Shown piece by piece: positions 1 to 8,866 of a DNA stretch of 61,809 nucleotides. The translations under genes and the position numbers were made by a program. The notes below the pieces were generated by a model, which saw nothing but the letters and a program-made list of their open reading frames with translations, did no database searches and had not been told where the DNA came from. This DNA comes from Chryseobacterium contaminans (GTDB taxonomy: Bacteria; Bacteroidota; Bacteroidia; Flavobacteriales; Weeksellaceae): assembly GCF_001684955.1 (NCBI RefSeq), contig NZ_MAYF01000068.1, positions 1 through 61,809 on the forward strand, given 5' to 3'. The stretch's first letter is position 1; every line of letters begins with the position of its first letter.

Positions 1-1
1 A

Positions 2-1492
2 GCGTATGGGCAGAGTCAATATCTGGACTCAAACTTTAATGGTGCAGGCTACTTACAAACTGACTACAAATCTAAAAGCTACGATGAGCTGTCTAATATT
101 AAGCTTTCTAACAATGCCTTGTACGCATTCGGAAGAGTAGCAATAGAGGATTATAAGTTCTATGAAAGTGGTTTTGGAGTCCTTAAACATAATCTTACTT
201 CAGGATTGGATCCTACATTTGGAAATCAGGGGAAAGGGCATTATTACTTTGATTCTTATCATTCAGCCAATTCTACAAGGGATGTATATCCTTATGCTGA
301 CGGATCATTTTTAATTCTTTCAGACCTGGGGCTAACTAAAATAAATCAGAATGGGGTGCTGGATCCTGGTTTTGCCTTTAACGGAAAGCAGGAATTTGAA
401 TATGGACAGAAAAAATATACCCGTTTATTGGTTCTACCCAACAATAAAATTTATGTTTTCGGACAAAAAGGAGATGATCTGTATATTGAAAGATACAATC
501 CTGACGGATTTTTTGATTTCTCGTTCGGAAATCAGGGTACCCTTACACTAGATGTAGGTTCCCTTGATATTATTAATGATGCTAAACTGTTGAATGACGG
601 CAAGATTCTGATTACAGGATACAGCCAAAAACAGGTTAATAACAACTCTTCAGGAAATACGAGATACAATTTTATAAAAAAAATAAATCAGGACGGAACG
701 CTTGACCCTGCTTTCAATTATGATAATATTCCAAGTATGTATGATAATCCGGGATACTTCAAAAAAATGCTCGTAGATGATTCTAATACTTATGCTTATA
801 TTATTAATAAAGTAAGTGAATGTGACCACAGAGTTTTAAAAGTTAACTTACAAACATTGGTGTCTTCAAATATTTTTATAAATCCTAGTGGAACTCCTTG
901 GTTATGCAGCAACTTAAACCCTAAATATGTTATAAATGATATTATCCTTGATGGAAATAAGATCTATATTGCCGGAACTGAAAAAGTAAACGCCAATAAC
1001 TCTATGTGGCTGACACGTTATAATTTAGACGGAACTATGGATACAGCTTTTGCTAACCAGGGGAAATTCAATTATTTTACTTACACAGGAAATCCGAACT
1101 CTCCCGTAGATGATATTGTAAACCTGGAAAGCATACAGTTGGCCTCAGATGGAAGCCTTTATGGCGGTGGAAGATTAAATAATGATTTTCTGGTTTTTAA
1201 AATTTTAAAATCGCTTACGTTGGATGTAAACGAAGCGAAATCAGATAAAACCAATATTCTCAGAGTATATCCCAATCCTGTAAAAGACCTTTTGTTCGCT
1301 GAAAATAAGAATCTTACAGGAAGTATTCAGATTTCTGTTTATGATATGTCTGGAAAATTGGTAAAAAAACAAAGTGTAGATTCCCGTAGTGAAAAAGTTT
1401 CTGTTGATCTTTCTGACCTGATATCCGGTAATTATGTAGTACAATATGAAGCTAAAAACTTTTCTCAATCTGTAAGGATTATAAAAAAATAA
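2..1492 (+). CDS. Delta-60 repeat protein with T9SS sorting domain (5' partial)
   Basis: The reading frame is open from the window edge, so the true start lies outside; the TTG at 119 is internal. The product is a secreted or cell-surface protein built of repeats of the delta-60 type, with several copies of a pattern like 'DGTLDPAFN' or 'LDGTMDTAFANQGKF' followed by a beta-strand pair. The last ~75 residues form a type A T9SS C-terminal domain: 'VYPNPVKD' opens it, 'VYDMSGKLVKK' lies in the middle, and it ends in 'VRIIKK'. Such domains send proteins through the outer membrane by T9SS. It lies 6 bases upstream of a second delta-60 gene on the same strand, so the two are probably cotranscribed. 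The ligand or role is unknown; delta-60 repeats are thought to fold as propeller-like units. Confidence 0.85.
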   Translation, partial: AYGQSQYLDSNFNGAGYLQTDYKSKSYDELSNIKLSNNALYAFGRVAIEDYKFYESGFGVLKHNLTSGLDPTFGNQGKGHYYFDSYHSANSTRDVYPYADGSFLILSDLGLTKINQNGVLDPGFAFNGKQEFEYGQKKYTRLLVLPNNKIYVFGQKGDDLYIERYNPDGFFDFSFGNQGTLTLDVGSLDIINDAKLLNDGKILITGYSQKQVNNNSSGNTRYNFIKKINQDGTLDPAFNYDNIPSMYDNPGYFKKMLVDDSNTYAYIINKVSECDHRVLKVNLQTLVSSNIFINPSGTPWLCSNLNPKYVINDIILDGNKIYIAGTEKVNANNSMWLTRYNLDGTMDTAFANQGKFNYFTYTGNPNSPVDDIVNLESIQLASDGSLYGGGRLNNDFLVFKILKSLTLDVNEAKSDKTNILRVYPNPVKDLLFAENKNLTGSIQISVYDMSGKLVKKQSVDSRSEKVSVDLSDLISGNYVVQYEAKNFSQSVRIIKK

Positions 1493-1498
1493 CACAGC

Positions 1499-3931
1499 AT
1501 GAAAAAAAATATAATATTTCTTCTTTTTTTAGGATTTTCCCAGCTGGGTTTTTCTCAACAGGGAGTTCTTGATGCCAATTTTGGCCTTGGACCATTCAGT
1601 TATGTTGAAAATGATAACGAAAAACAGATTTTGACAGCTATTGAATATGCAAATGATACTCTTTTTGCTGCAGGTTACACAGGTCCGGGAGTAGACGCCT
1701 CCTTACCTAATGCAGAAGGAAATTTTGTCCATAAAGACCGGTTCTTTTATTATAATGGTAAAAATCATAATAAAGCTTATATTTCTATTGGTGATGGAGG
1801 TTCCAGGGCTAATGCTATCAAACATTATGGAGCATATGTTTATCTAACTGGCTATTCAAAGGATAAAAACAATAAAAGTATTGCTGTAGTAAAGCTTCTT
1901 TCAAAAGATGCAAAGCTTGATATGTCACAAAATTTTAACAGAGACAGTAAGGTGATTACTGATTTCACAGATGACGATGAGGGCAATGCTATTGATATTA
2001 AAAATAATAAAATCTGGGTAGCCGGCAGGGCTGGGGATAAGTCTGTAATTGTCCGTTATAATCTAGCTAACGGTTATGTAGACAAAACTTTTAACCAAAA
2101 AGGATTTATGTTTTATCCTATTGGAACCCAGTCTGAGATTAAAAGCCTTAAAATTCTTGCGGATGATAAAATACTGATTGCAGGAACTACAAATAACGGA
2201 ACTCAAACGGATTTCTTTATTACAAGGCTGAATCCTGATGGTACTTACGATTCTTCTTTTGGAACAAACGGTATTAAAACTATAGATTTCTTTGGACAAA
2301 ATGATCATCTGAATGTGATGAAAATTTTATACAACGGTAAAATTATGCTGGGTGGCTCTTGTACCAGAACAATTAACAATATTGATATAGCATTGGTAAA
2401 GCTTAATGCAGATGGAAGTTATGATAATTCTTTTGGTGGAGCTGGAAAAGTAACTTATGATGAAGGAACGCAGGAGGATGTAGTGAATGATGTGGATGCT
2501 AAAGTAAATGCAAGTAATCAGGAGATTATTTATGCTATAGGATATAAAAAGCCCGGAGTATATAAAGATGTATTGTACAGAGAATTTGATTCAGATGGAA
2601 GTACATTGCCCAATGGGCCTGCGGTTAACAATTTGAGTAATTATGATGATTATCTGGTTGCAGGAGCATTTGGTGTTTTGCCTGCTGGGAGTTTTACGAG
2701 TCCGCTGACAATGTATGGCAATTGGTTTTGCAGGGAAGCTACGGGAAATTATATTCAGTTTAACAAGCTTGGCAATACTATGACAATGGTATCACCTGAA
2801 TGTGGGGCTTCTTATGCTAGTTCAATAAGTAATATTAAAGTAAGAGCGGATGGTAAAATATATGTACTGTATCAGAATCAGCTGAAAAGATATCTGAACA
2901 ACGGAACTCCTGATGTATCTTTTGGAAATAATGGAACCTTTACCGGCATGGCAACCAGCGAATTTGATTTGCTGCCTAATAATAAAGTAGTAGCTAATGT
3001 TTACATTTATGGAACCAATACCCAGAGGTATAGTGTTATTTTAGATGATAATGGTAAAATTATAGACAACTTCGAGTTTGAAAACCTGCCGGGAGCACAC
3101 CAGAGGTATATCAATAAAATCATTTATTCTGCAGCCAAGAATAAAATGTATGCCTATTATTCTTCATTTGGAACCCAGTTTTCAAGTTCTGTGATGTGCC
3201 GGTATAATTTAGACGGAACCATCGATGGATCTTTTGCCAATAACAATAAATATATTTCTGTTACCCAGAGATATGGTTCGTATGATGCAGACTTGGATAA
3301 AGTAGATGTTAACAGCCAAAGAATTGTAACTGTTGATTTTACGACAGATAAAAAAATTATAAAACAATATAGTCTTGATGGTGATCCAATTGCAAGTTTC
3401 GGTAATGTGGGGACAGCTGAAATTGCTGATCCAAATCCAGCTTCTGGGTTCAAAAAAATTGTACTGGACAATTTAAATAATGTCTATATTCTTAAAAGTA
3501 AAAGTGAAAACTTTAATACCACTCTGCTCGTAGAAAAATATAATTCTTCAGGGATACTGGATACATCTTACGGAAATGGAGGTATTTTTGAATATGCATA
3601 CAATTCTTCGGATTCTGATGCAACATTTTACTCCATTACGGTTCAGAGTGATAATAAACTGTTGATTTCAGGAAAACGCACAAAATTATTTACAGACAGT
3701 AACGGATATACGATAAGATTAAATACCAATGGAACTTTAGATACCACTTTCAGTGTCCAGAATGATGGGGTATTCTCTGATATGGAAGATGGTAATCCCA
3801 ATGATTTCTTTGAAGATATCAGCGCTATGGGAATCACTCCCAATAATGAGATAATTATAGGTGGACTTAATAAGAACAGAAGTACTGGAAATATAATAAC
3901 TTATACCGCTAAAATAAAAAAATTGAAATAA
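1499..3931 (+). CDS. Secreted delta-60 repeat protein
   Basis: The 810-residue protein begins with a clear signal peptide (MKKN, then a hydrophobic stretch, then GFSQ at about residue 20). The body consists of many delta-60 repeats, each with a 'NPDGTYDSSFGTNG'-like core (for example near residues 245-262, 310-320 and 465-480). It starts 6 bases after the previous gene's stop, suggesting an operon of related proteins. Unlike its upstream neighbour it has no recognisable T9SS sorting domain: the C-terminus ends in 'YTAKIKKLK' without the YPNP motif. It may therefore stay periplasmic, be surface-bound in another way, or act with the neighbour. Function is unknown. Confidence 0.85.
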   Translation: MKKNIIFLLFLGFSQLGFSQQGVLDANFGLGPFSYVENDNEKQILTAIEYANDTLFAAGYTGPGVDASLPNAEGNFVHKDRFFYYNGKNHNKAYISIGDGGSRANAIKHYGAYVYLTGYSKDKNNKSIAVVKLLSKDAKLDMSQNFNRDSKVITDFTDDDEGNAIDIKNNKIWVAGRAGDKSVIVRYNLANGYVDKTFNQKGFMFYPIGTQSEIKSLKILADDKILIAGTTNNGTQTDFFITRLNPDGTYDSSFGTNGIKTIDFFGQNDHLNVMKILYNGKIMLGGSCTRTINNIDIALVKLNADGSYDNSFGGAGKVTYDEGTQEDVVNDVDAKVNASNQEIIYAIGYKKPGVYKDVLYREFDSDGSTLPNGPAVNNLSNYDDYLVAGAFGVLPAGSFTSPLTMYGNWFCREATGNYIQFNKLGNTMTMVSPECGASYASSISNIKVRADGKIYVLYQNQLKRYLNNGTPDVSFGNNGTFTGMATSEFDLLPNNKVVANVYIYGTNTQRYSVILDDNGKIIDNFEFENLPGAHQRYINKIIYSAAKNKMYAYYSSFGTQFSSSVMCRYNLDGTIDGSFANNNKYISVTQRYGSYDADLDKVDVNSQRIVTVDFTTDKKIIKQYSLDGDPIASFGNVGTAEIADPNPASGFKKIVLDNLNNVYILKSKSENFNTTLLVEKYNSSGILDTSYGNGGIFEYAYNSSDSDATFYSITVQSDNKLLISGKRTKLFTDSNGYTIRLNTNGTLDTTFSVQNDGVFSDMEDGNPNDFFEDISAMGITPNNEIIIGGLNKNRSTGNIITYTAKIKKLK

Positions 3932-4084
3932 ATTTATATATTAGTGGTTAAGTGGTAGGCTTTTTGAGTTGCCTGTTTTGATATATTTTTTACTATTTTA
4001 GCAGGTTATCCTTACTGATGGGAAATAATATCTGATGGAAGAGCTAAAATTTTTAATAATAAACACAGCAGTTAACGAAAATAA

Positions 4085-5308
4085 ATGTATTCAATTATAG
4101 ACATAGAAAGTAATGGTGCAGGTTATAGAAATGAATGCATTATAGATATCGCCATCTACAGATATGATGGGCAGAAAATTACAGATCAGTTTATATCCCT
4201 TGTCAATCCGGAAGGTGATATTACCCCCTTTGTTCAGAAGCTGACCAGTATTACCCCTAAGATGGTAAAAACGGCTCCCAAGTTCCATGAAATAGCTAAA
4301 AGAGTTATTGAAATTACCCAAAATACAACATTGGTAGGGCATAATATTGATTTTGATTACAGAATGCTTCGTCAATCATTTAAAAGGCTGGGGTATGATT
4401 TTAAAATCAATACATTAGATACTATTCCATTAGCTAAAAAATTGATTCCTGATGAGGTAAGCTACTCACTAGGAAAATTGGTGAAATCACTGGGAATTCC
4501 TCTGACTAATCATCACAGGGCCGATGGGGATGCAAGGGCAACTTTGGAACTTTTCAAACTTTTAATATCAAAAGATACTGAGAACGAAATTATCCAGAAG
4601 CAACACGAAGAAACCAATGCAAAAACCTATATCAATAAGATTAAAGAACTCACACAGGATCTTCCAAATGATAAAGGCTTTGTGTATTTTCAGGATGAGG
4701 CAGGAAGAATTATCTTCTCAGATTATGTTCAGGATATCAATAAGTTTTCAAAAAAAGTATTCAACTCAAAGTCCAAAAAATGGGAACAGGTTCAGAAAGA
4801 TGCTGAACAGGTCAACTTTGAGCTTACCGGAACGGATATTATCGCTAAACTAATCCTGAATTCTAAAAATATTAAGAAAAAAGAAGTGCTGCCTTTCGGG
4901 CTTTATTACAGAAACAATAAATATGTTGTTGAAAAGAATAAGCTTAATAAAACAGAAAAGCCGATCCTTAAATTCCGGTCATTTACCCAGGGAACAAAAG
5001 CCGTTCAGTTTATTGGAGCTCACGAAGAATATAATGATGCGGCAGTATTGAAACAGAAAATAGAATTCAGAAAAAGAAATGAACTCTGGCTCGGTGCAGG
5101 AAGAAAGTTAGGCGAAAAATTATTTTTAATTATTGAAAATGGAAAGGTCGTCTCTTTTGGCTTTTATGAGCTGTTTACACAGATACAAACACTCAGTAAG
5201 CTTGCCAAATTAAAAATTGACCTCCAGCTGTCGTCAGCAGATTTGAACAATGAGCTGCAGTTAGCCCTTCTGCGTGGTGATTTTGAAACGTTGCCACTGC
5301 CTAAATAA
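4085..5308 (+). CDS. DnaQ-like 3'-5' exonuclease with a degenerate GIY-YIG-like C-terminal region
   Basis: Residues 1-165 are a DEDDh exonuclease domain. 'DIESNG' supplies the first acidic pair, 'GHNIDFDYRML' the ExoII Asp, and 'HHRADGDARAT' the catalytic His and last Asp. This fold is shared with the epsilon proofreading subunit of DNA polymerase III. Residues ~195-275 align by eye with the GIY-YIG domain of UvrC/Cho-like proteins: 'GFVYFQDEAGRIIFSD' stands where GVYYF...YIGK is expected, and 'FELTGTDIIAKLILNSKNIKK' matches the family's end helix. The catalytic Tyr-Ile-Gly and following Arg appear to be missing. Exonuclease/GIY-YIG fusions are common in Flavobacteriia. The exonuclease call is firm; the degenerate nuclease domain is inference. 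Confidence 0.85.
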   Translation: MYSIIDIESNGAGYRNECIIDIAIYRYDGQKITDQFISLVNPEGDITPFVQKLTSITPKMVKTAPKFHEIAKRVIEITQNTTLVGHNIDFDYRMLRQSFKRLGYDFKINTLDTIPLAKKLIPDEVSYSLGKLVKSLGIPLTNHHRADGDARATLELFKLLISKDTENEIIQKQHEETNAKTYINKIKELTQDLPNDKGFVYFQDEAGRIIFSDYVQDINKFSKKVFNSKSKKWEQVQKDAEQVNFELTGTDIIAKLILNSKNIKKKEVLPFGLYYRNNKYVVEKNKLNKTEKPILKFRSFTQGTKAVQFIGAHEEYNDAAVLKQKIEFRKRNELWLGAGRKLGEKLFLIIENGKVVSFGFYELFTQIQTLSKLAKLKIDLQLSSADLNNELQLALLRGDFETLPLPK

Positions 5309-5386
5309 TAGAAAATGTAAGCCTTAGATTTTGATTAGAAAGAAGATGCTTTTCAAATCAATTTTCTCAGAATAAAAAATAAATAG

Positions 5387-5394
5387 TATTTTTG
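5387..5394 (+). promoter_or_regulatory. Promoter -7 element of the lysA leader transcript
   Basis: TATTTTTG fits the Bacteroidota -7 consensus TAnnTTTG. The -33 element upstream is weak. Transcription would start near 5400, just before the leader ORF. Confidence 0.55.
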
Positions 5395-5413
5395 CAAAAA
5401 ATAAATAGAAGCA

Positions 5414-5485
5414 ATGCAAATTTTTAAACAAATAAAAACTGGAAAAAAGGGAGCTGTTAAGTTCTCTAAGGTTTGGAATATTTAA
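5414..5485 (+). CDS. Putative Lys-rich leader peptide of lysA
   Basis: A 23-codon ORF lies between a good -7 element (5387-5394) and a strong terminator (5518-5551), with lysA starting 17 bases after the terminator. Six of its 23 residues are Lys (codons 5, 8, 11, 12, 16 and 19). The layout of promoter, short ORF rich in the regulating amino acid, terminator and biosynthetic gene is that of ribosome-mediated transcription attenuation. Bases 5444-5458 inside the ORF can pair with the 5' arm of the terminator (5518-5531), which would prevent the terminator from forming. AT-rich sequence favours Lys codons by chance, so this remains a prediction. Confidence 0.45.
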   Translation: MQIFKQIKTGKKGAVKFSKVWNI

Positions 5486-5517
5486 AAGACTTGTCTTGCA
5501 TAAAAAATAATCAATGT

Positions 5518-5551
5518 GGCAGGCTCTTTTTCTAAGAATCTGCCTTTTTTT
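5518..5551 (+). terminator. Terminator/attenuator hairpin before lysA
   Basis: The arms GGCAGGCTCTT and AAGAATCTGCC form an 11-bp stem with one C-A mismatch and one G-U pair around a 5-base loop. A run of seven T follows. It ends 17 bases before the lysA ATG, so it can hardly serve only an upstream gene; an attenuator role is likely. Confidence 0.7.
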
Positions 5552-5567
5552 ATGTTAAAATGAAATT

Positions 5568-6770
5568 ATGAATTCACAAGAATTATTAAAGATCGCCAAT
5601 GAGTTTGGCACACCAGTGTACGTTTACGATGCTGAATCCATCAAAGTTCAATACGAAAAACTTACATCTTCTTTTTTAAAACATACTAAGTTCTTCTACG
5701 CAGCGAAGGCATTAACAAACATTAATATCCTTAAGTATGTCAAGAAACTGGGTGCATCTTTGGATTGTGTATCTATTAATGAAGTCAAATTAGGATTAAA
5801 GGCAGGATTTCCAAAAGAAAAAATATTATTTACTCCCAATTGTGTTGACTTAGCTGAGATAGAGGAAGCAATGACATTCGGAGTTCATATTAACATTGAT
5901 AACATTTCTATTCTTGAACAGTTCGGGAATAAATACGGAAATTCTTACCCTATTTTTGTTAGAATCAACCCACATATTTTTGCCGGAGGAAACTATAAAA
6001 TTTCAACGGGTCACATCGATAGTAAATTCGGAATTTCTATTCACCAGCTTCGTCACATTGAAAGAGTGATGAAGAGTACCAATCTTAATGTTGAAGGACT
6101 TCATATGCACACAGGAAGTGAAATCAAAGATCCTGAAGTTTTCCTTCAGGCGTTGGATATCATGCTTGAGCTTTCTGAGCATTTTCCTAATCTGAAATAT
6201 CTGGATATGGGAAGTGGGTTCAAAATTCCTTATCAGGATAGTGAGGAAGAAACAGACGTTAAAACACTGGGGAAAAAAGTAGAAAAAGTCTTAGGAGAGT
6301 TCTCAAAAACAACCGGGAGAAAATTCGAGCTATGGTTTGAACCAGGGAAATTCTTAGTAGGAAAAAGCGGATACCTTTTAGTAAAGGCCAATGTAATCAA
6401 ACAAACTACAGCTACCGTTTTTGTTGGGGTGAATTCAGGGTTTAACCACCTGATCCGTCCTATGTTCTACGATTCTTATCATGCTATTGAAAATCTATCC
6501 AATCCAAAAGGAGCAGAAAGAATTTATACTGTTGTGGGAAACATTTGTGAGACGGATACTTTTGCATGGGACAGAAAATTACATGAAGTAAGAGAGGGAG
6601 ATATCCTTGCATTCCACAATGCGGGAGCTTATGGTTTTGAAATGAGTTCAAACTTCAATTCAAGATTAAAGCCTGCTGAGGTTCTGTTCCTTGATGGTAA
6701 AGCCCACCTGATCCGTAAAAGAGACGAATTTGAAGATTTATTGAGAAACCAGATTGAAGTGGTTATTTAA
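5568..6770 (+). CDS. lysA: Diaminopimelate decarboxylase
   Basis: This enzyme decarboxylates meso-diaminopimelate to L-lysine, the last step of lysine synthesis, in the cytoplasm with PLP. The 400-residue length is normal. The PLP lysine is K47 in 'FFYAAKA'. The 'HMHTGSEI' and 'MGSGF' motifs of the alanine-racemase-like barrel follow, then 'EPGKFLVGKSG' and the active-site Cys in 'GNICETDTFA' of the C-terminal beta domain. It is preceded by a short Lys-rich ORF and a terminator, which suggests that transcription is attenuated by lysine supply. A clear terminator follows at 6791, so it is probably monocistronic. Confidence 0.95.
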   Translation: MNSQELLKIANEFGTPVYVYDAESIKVQYEKLTSSFLKHTKFFYAAKALTNINILKYVKKLGASLDCVSINEVKLGLKAGFPKEKILFTPNCVDLAEIEEAMTFGVHINIDNISILEQFGNKYGNSYPIFVRINPHIFAGGNYKISTGHIDSKFGISIHQLRHIERVMKSTNLNVEGLHMHTGSEIKDPEVFLQALDIMLELSEHFPNLKYLDMGSGFKIPYQDSEEETDVKTLGKKVEKVLGEFSKTTGRKFELWFEPGKFLVGKSGYLLVKANVIKQTTATVFVGVNSGFNHLIRPMFYDSYHAIENLSNPKGAERIYTVVGNICETDTFAWDRKLHEVREGDILAFHNAGAYGFEMSSNFNSRLKPAEVLFLDGKAHLIRKRDEFEDLLRNQIEVVI

Positions 6771-6790
6771 TCAATATGAAATAATAAATG

Positions 6791-6820
6791 AACGGCTGTC
6801 CTTTTGGATAGCCGTTTTTA
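6791..6820 (+). terminator. Rho-independent terminator after lysA
   Basis: An 11-bp stem, AACGGCTGTCC / GGATAGCCGTT (one G-U pair), surrounds a TTTT loop and is followed by T residues. Confidence 0.85.
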
Positions 6821-6996
6821 TTTAAAAAACTTGTGAACTCTGTGTGAAAATAAAAGCGATATAGATTTTATGAAAATTTACGAGTTTTTTAATACTATAT
6901 CCTTATTAGTTCTCCTATTAATTAGCTAAATTTGATAGACTTAGGATATGTACATCCCGATCAACTCATAGAAAACAACTACCAAATCTATTAATT

Positions 6997-8730
6997 ATGG
7001 CTAAAAACATAGCAGAGCAAATTGTTGAAATGCTCGAAAATGCCAATGTGAAAAGAATTTATGCAGTAACAGGAGACAGTCTCAATCACCTAAATATTGC
7101 GGTGAAGAAAAGCAGCATCCAATGGATTCATGTTCGTCATGAAGAAGTAGGGGCGTATGCCGCCGCAGCCGAAGCAGAACTTGATGGTCTGGCAGTATGT
7201 GCAGGAAGCTGTGGCCCGGGACACGTTCACCTGATTAATGGGGTATATGAAGCACACAGATCTCATGTTCCGATGCTGGTGATTGCCTCTACAATTCCCA
7301 GTGATGAAATGGGCATGGATTATTTCCAGGAAACGAACACAATAAAGTTGTTTGATGACTGCAGTTATTATAATCAGATGATTACTCGGCCTGAACAGGT
7401 ACAGAGAACTGTACAGACGGCTATTCAGCATGCAATTTCCAAAAAAGGAGTAGCTGTAATTGGTCTTCCGGGAGATGTTTCAGAACTGGACGCACAAGAG
7501 GCAACTACCTCTGCTCAGATCTTTAAAACCAATCCTGTCATAAGACCATCAGATGATGAACTGAAAAATCTGGCTGCACTGATCAATGAAAGCAAAAAAA
7601 TAACCCTTTATTGTGGGATAGGAGCCGCTGAAGCCAGTGCTGAAGTGATAAAGTTATCCCATTTATTAAAAGCTCCCGTAGGATATTCTTTCCGGGGAAA
7701 AATGGCCATTCAGCCTAATAACCCTAATGAAATAGGTCTTACAGGTTTGCTGGGGTTTCCTTCTGCCTATCATGCGATGCACGAAGCAGATCTTGTGATC
7801 CTTCTGGGCACAGATTTCCCTTATCAGAAGTTTATGCCGGTAAAAAATAAAATCGTTCAGATCGATGAAAGTCCGGAAAGGCTTGGAAGAAGGGCTAAGC
7901 TTGAATTAGGTCTTACAGGAGACGTTAAACATACCATTATGGCTTTGCTACCTTTGCTGAACGAGAAAACAGATGTTGACTTTCTCAATGAGCAGCTGGC
8001 TTTTTATGATAAAGTAAAAGAAAATCAATTTGAATATGTAAAAGATCCGGGAAAAGAAGATGCTATTCAGCCTGAATATGTAGCCCATACATTAGATAGG
8101 TTAGCTAAAAAAGATGCGATCTTTACTGTAGATACGGGAATGTGCTGCGTTTGGGGAGCAAGATTCATTACGGGAACCGGGGAACGGAAGATGTTGGGAT
8201 CTTTTAACCATGGATCAATGGCTAATGCAATGCCAATGGCTATCGGAGCTGCTTTATCACATCCGGATAAACAGATTATTGCCATGTGTGGAGATGGCGG
8301 CTTATCGATGCTTTTGGGAGATATGGCAACTATTTTTCAATACAAACTTCCTGTAAAACTGATCGTCTTTAATAACAGAACACTGGGAATGGTAAAGCTG
8401 GAAATGGAAGTGGGTGGAATGCCGGATAACGAAACAGATATGATTAACCCGGATTTTGCATTGGTAGCCCAAGCCATGGGGTATCCCGGGAAAAATGTAC
8501 ATCAACCTGAAGAGGTAGAAAATGCCATTAAGGAATGCCTGGATTATAACGGGCCTTACCTGCTCAATATTTTTACCAATCCTAATGCATTGGCTCTTCC
8601 TCCAAAGATTGAGTTGGATCAGGTTCTGGGAATGACCAAATCTATGGCTCAGCTTATGTTGGGGGGCAAAATGGATGAGGTGCTTGAAACCGTTAAAAGT
8701 AATTATAAACATATCAAAGGTTTGTTATAA
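6997..8730 (+). CDS. poxB: Pyruvate dehydrogenase (quinone) / pyruvate oxidase, ThDP-dependent
   Basis: The 577-residue protein matches E. coli PoxB (572 residues) in length and motifs. PoxB decarboxylates pyruvate to acetate and CO2 and passes electrons through FAD to membrane quinone. Seen here are 'YAVTGDSLNHL' and 'RHEEVGAYAAAAEAEL' with the ThDP-activating Glu of the PYR domain, 'CAGSCGPGHVHLINGVYEAH', and the ThDP/Mg motif 'MCGDGGLSMLLGDMATIFQY' in the last third, ending near 'FNNRTLGMVKLE'. The C-terminal tail resembles the segment that binds the membrane in PoxB. It stands alone, with terminators on both sides. A related ThDP enzyme such as acetolactate synthase is less likely given the PoxB-specific 'GDSLN' and 'YFQETN' motifs. 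Confidence 0.9.
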   Translation: MAKNIAEQIVEMLENANVKRIYAVTGDSLNHLNIAVKKSSIQWIHVRHEEVGAYAAAAEAELDGLAVCAGSCGPGHVHLINGVYEAHRSHVPMLVIASTIPSDEMGMDYFQETNTIKLFDDCSYYNQMITRPEQVQRTVQTAIQHAISKKGVAVIGLPGDVSELDAQEATTSAQIFKTNPVIRPSDDELKNLAALINESKKITLYCGIGAAEASAEVIKLSHLLKAPVGYSFRGKMAIQPNNPNEIGLTGLLGFPSAYHAMHEADLVILLGTDFPYQKFMPVKNKIVQIDESPERLGRRAKLELGLTGDVKHTIMALLPLLNEKTDVDFLNEQLAFYDKVKENQFEYVKDPGKEDAIQPEYVAHTLDRLAKKDAIFTVDTGMCCVWGARFITGTGERKMLGSFNHGSMANAMPMAIGAALSHPDKQIIAMCGDGGLSMLLGDMATIFQYKLPVKLIVFNNRTLGMVKLEMEVGGMPDNETDMINPDFALVAQAMGYPGKNVHQPEEVENAIKECLDYNGPYLLNIFTNPNALALPPKIELDQVLGMTKSMAQLMLGGKMDEVLETVKSNYKHIKGLL

Positions 8731-8779
8731 CAGGGATTTTAAAAATTTCTGTAAACAAGATGTGAAATCTATTTTAGAA

Positions 8780-8806
8780 AACTTCATACATTGTGTGAAG
8801 TTTTTC
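8780..8806 (+). terminator. Terminator after poxB
   Basis: A 9-bp stem, AACTTCATA / TGTGAAGTT (one T-G pair), with loop CATTG, runs into TTTTT. Confidence 0.7.
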
Positions 8807-8830
8807 TTTTTAGTAAGACATCTAAATATT

Positions 8831-8838
8831 TACCTTTG
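8831..8838 (+). promoter_or_regulatory. Promoter -7 element for the TonB-C-like gene trio
   Basis: TACCTTTG matches TAnnTTTG exactly. A T-rich -33 region lies about 20 bases upstream. It is 28 bases before the ATG at 8867. Confidence 0.6.
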
Positions 8839-8866
8839 TTGATTAATTTAATGAACAAATCAAGCT

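Noticed and set aside
4035..4100. 21-codon ORF ahead of the exonuclease gene
   Set aside because: It overlaps the real start, has no amino-acid bias and no terminator follows.
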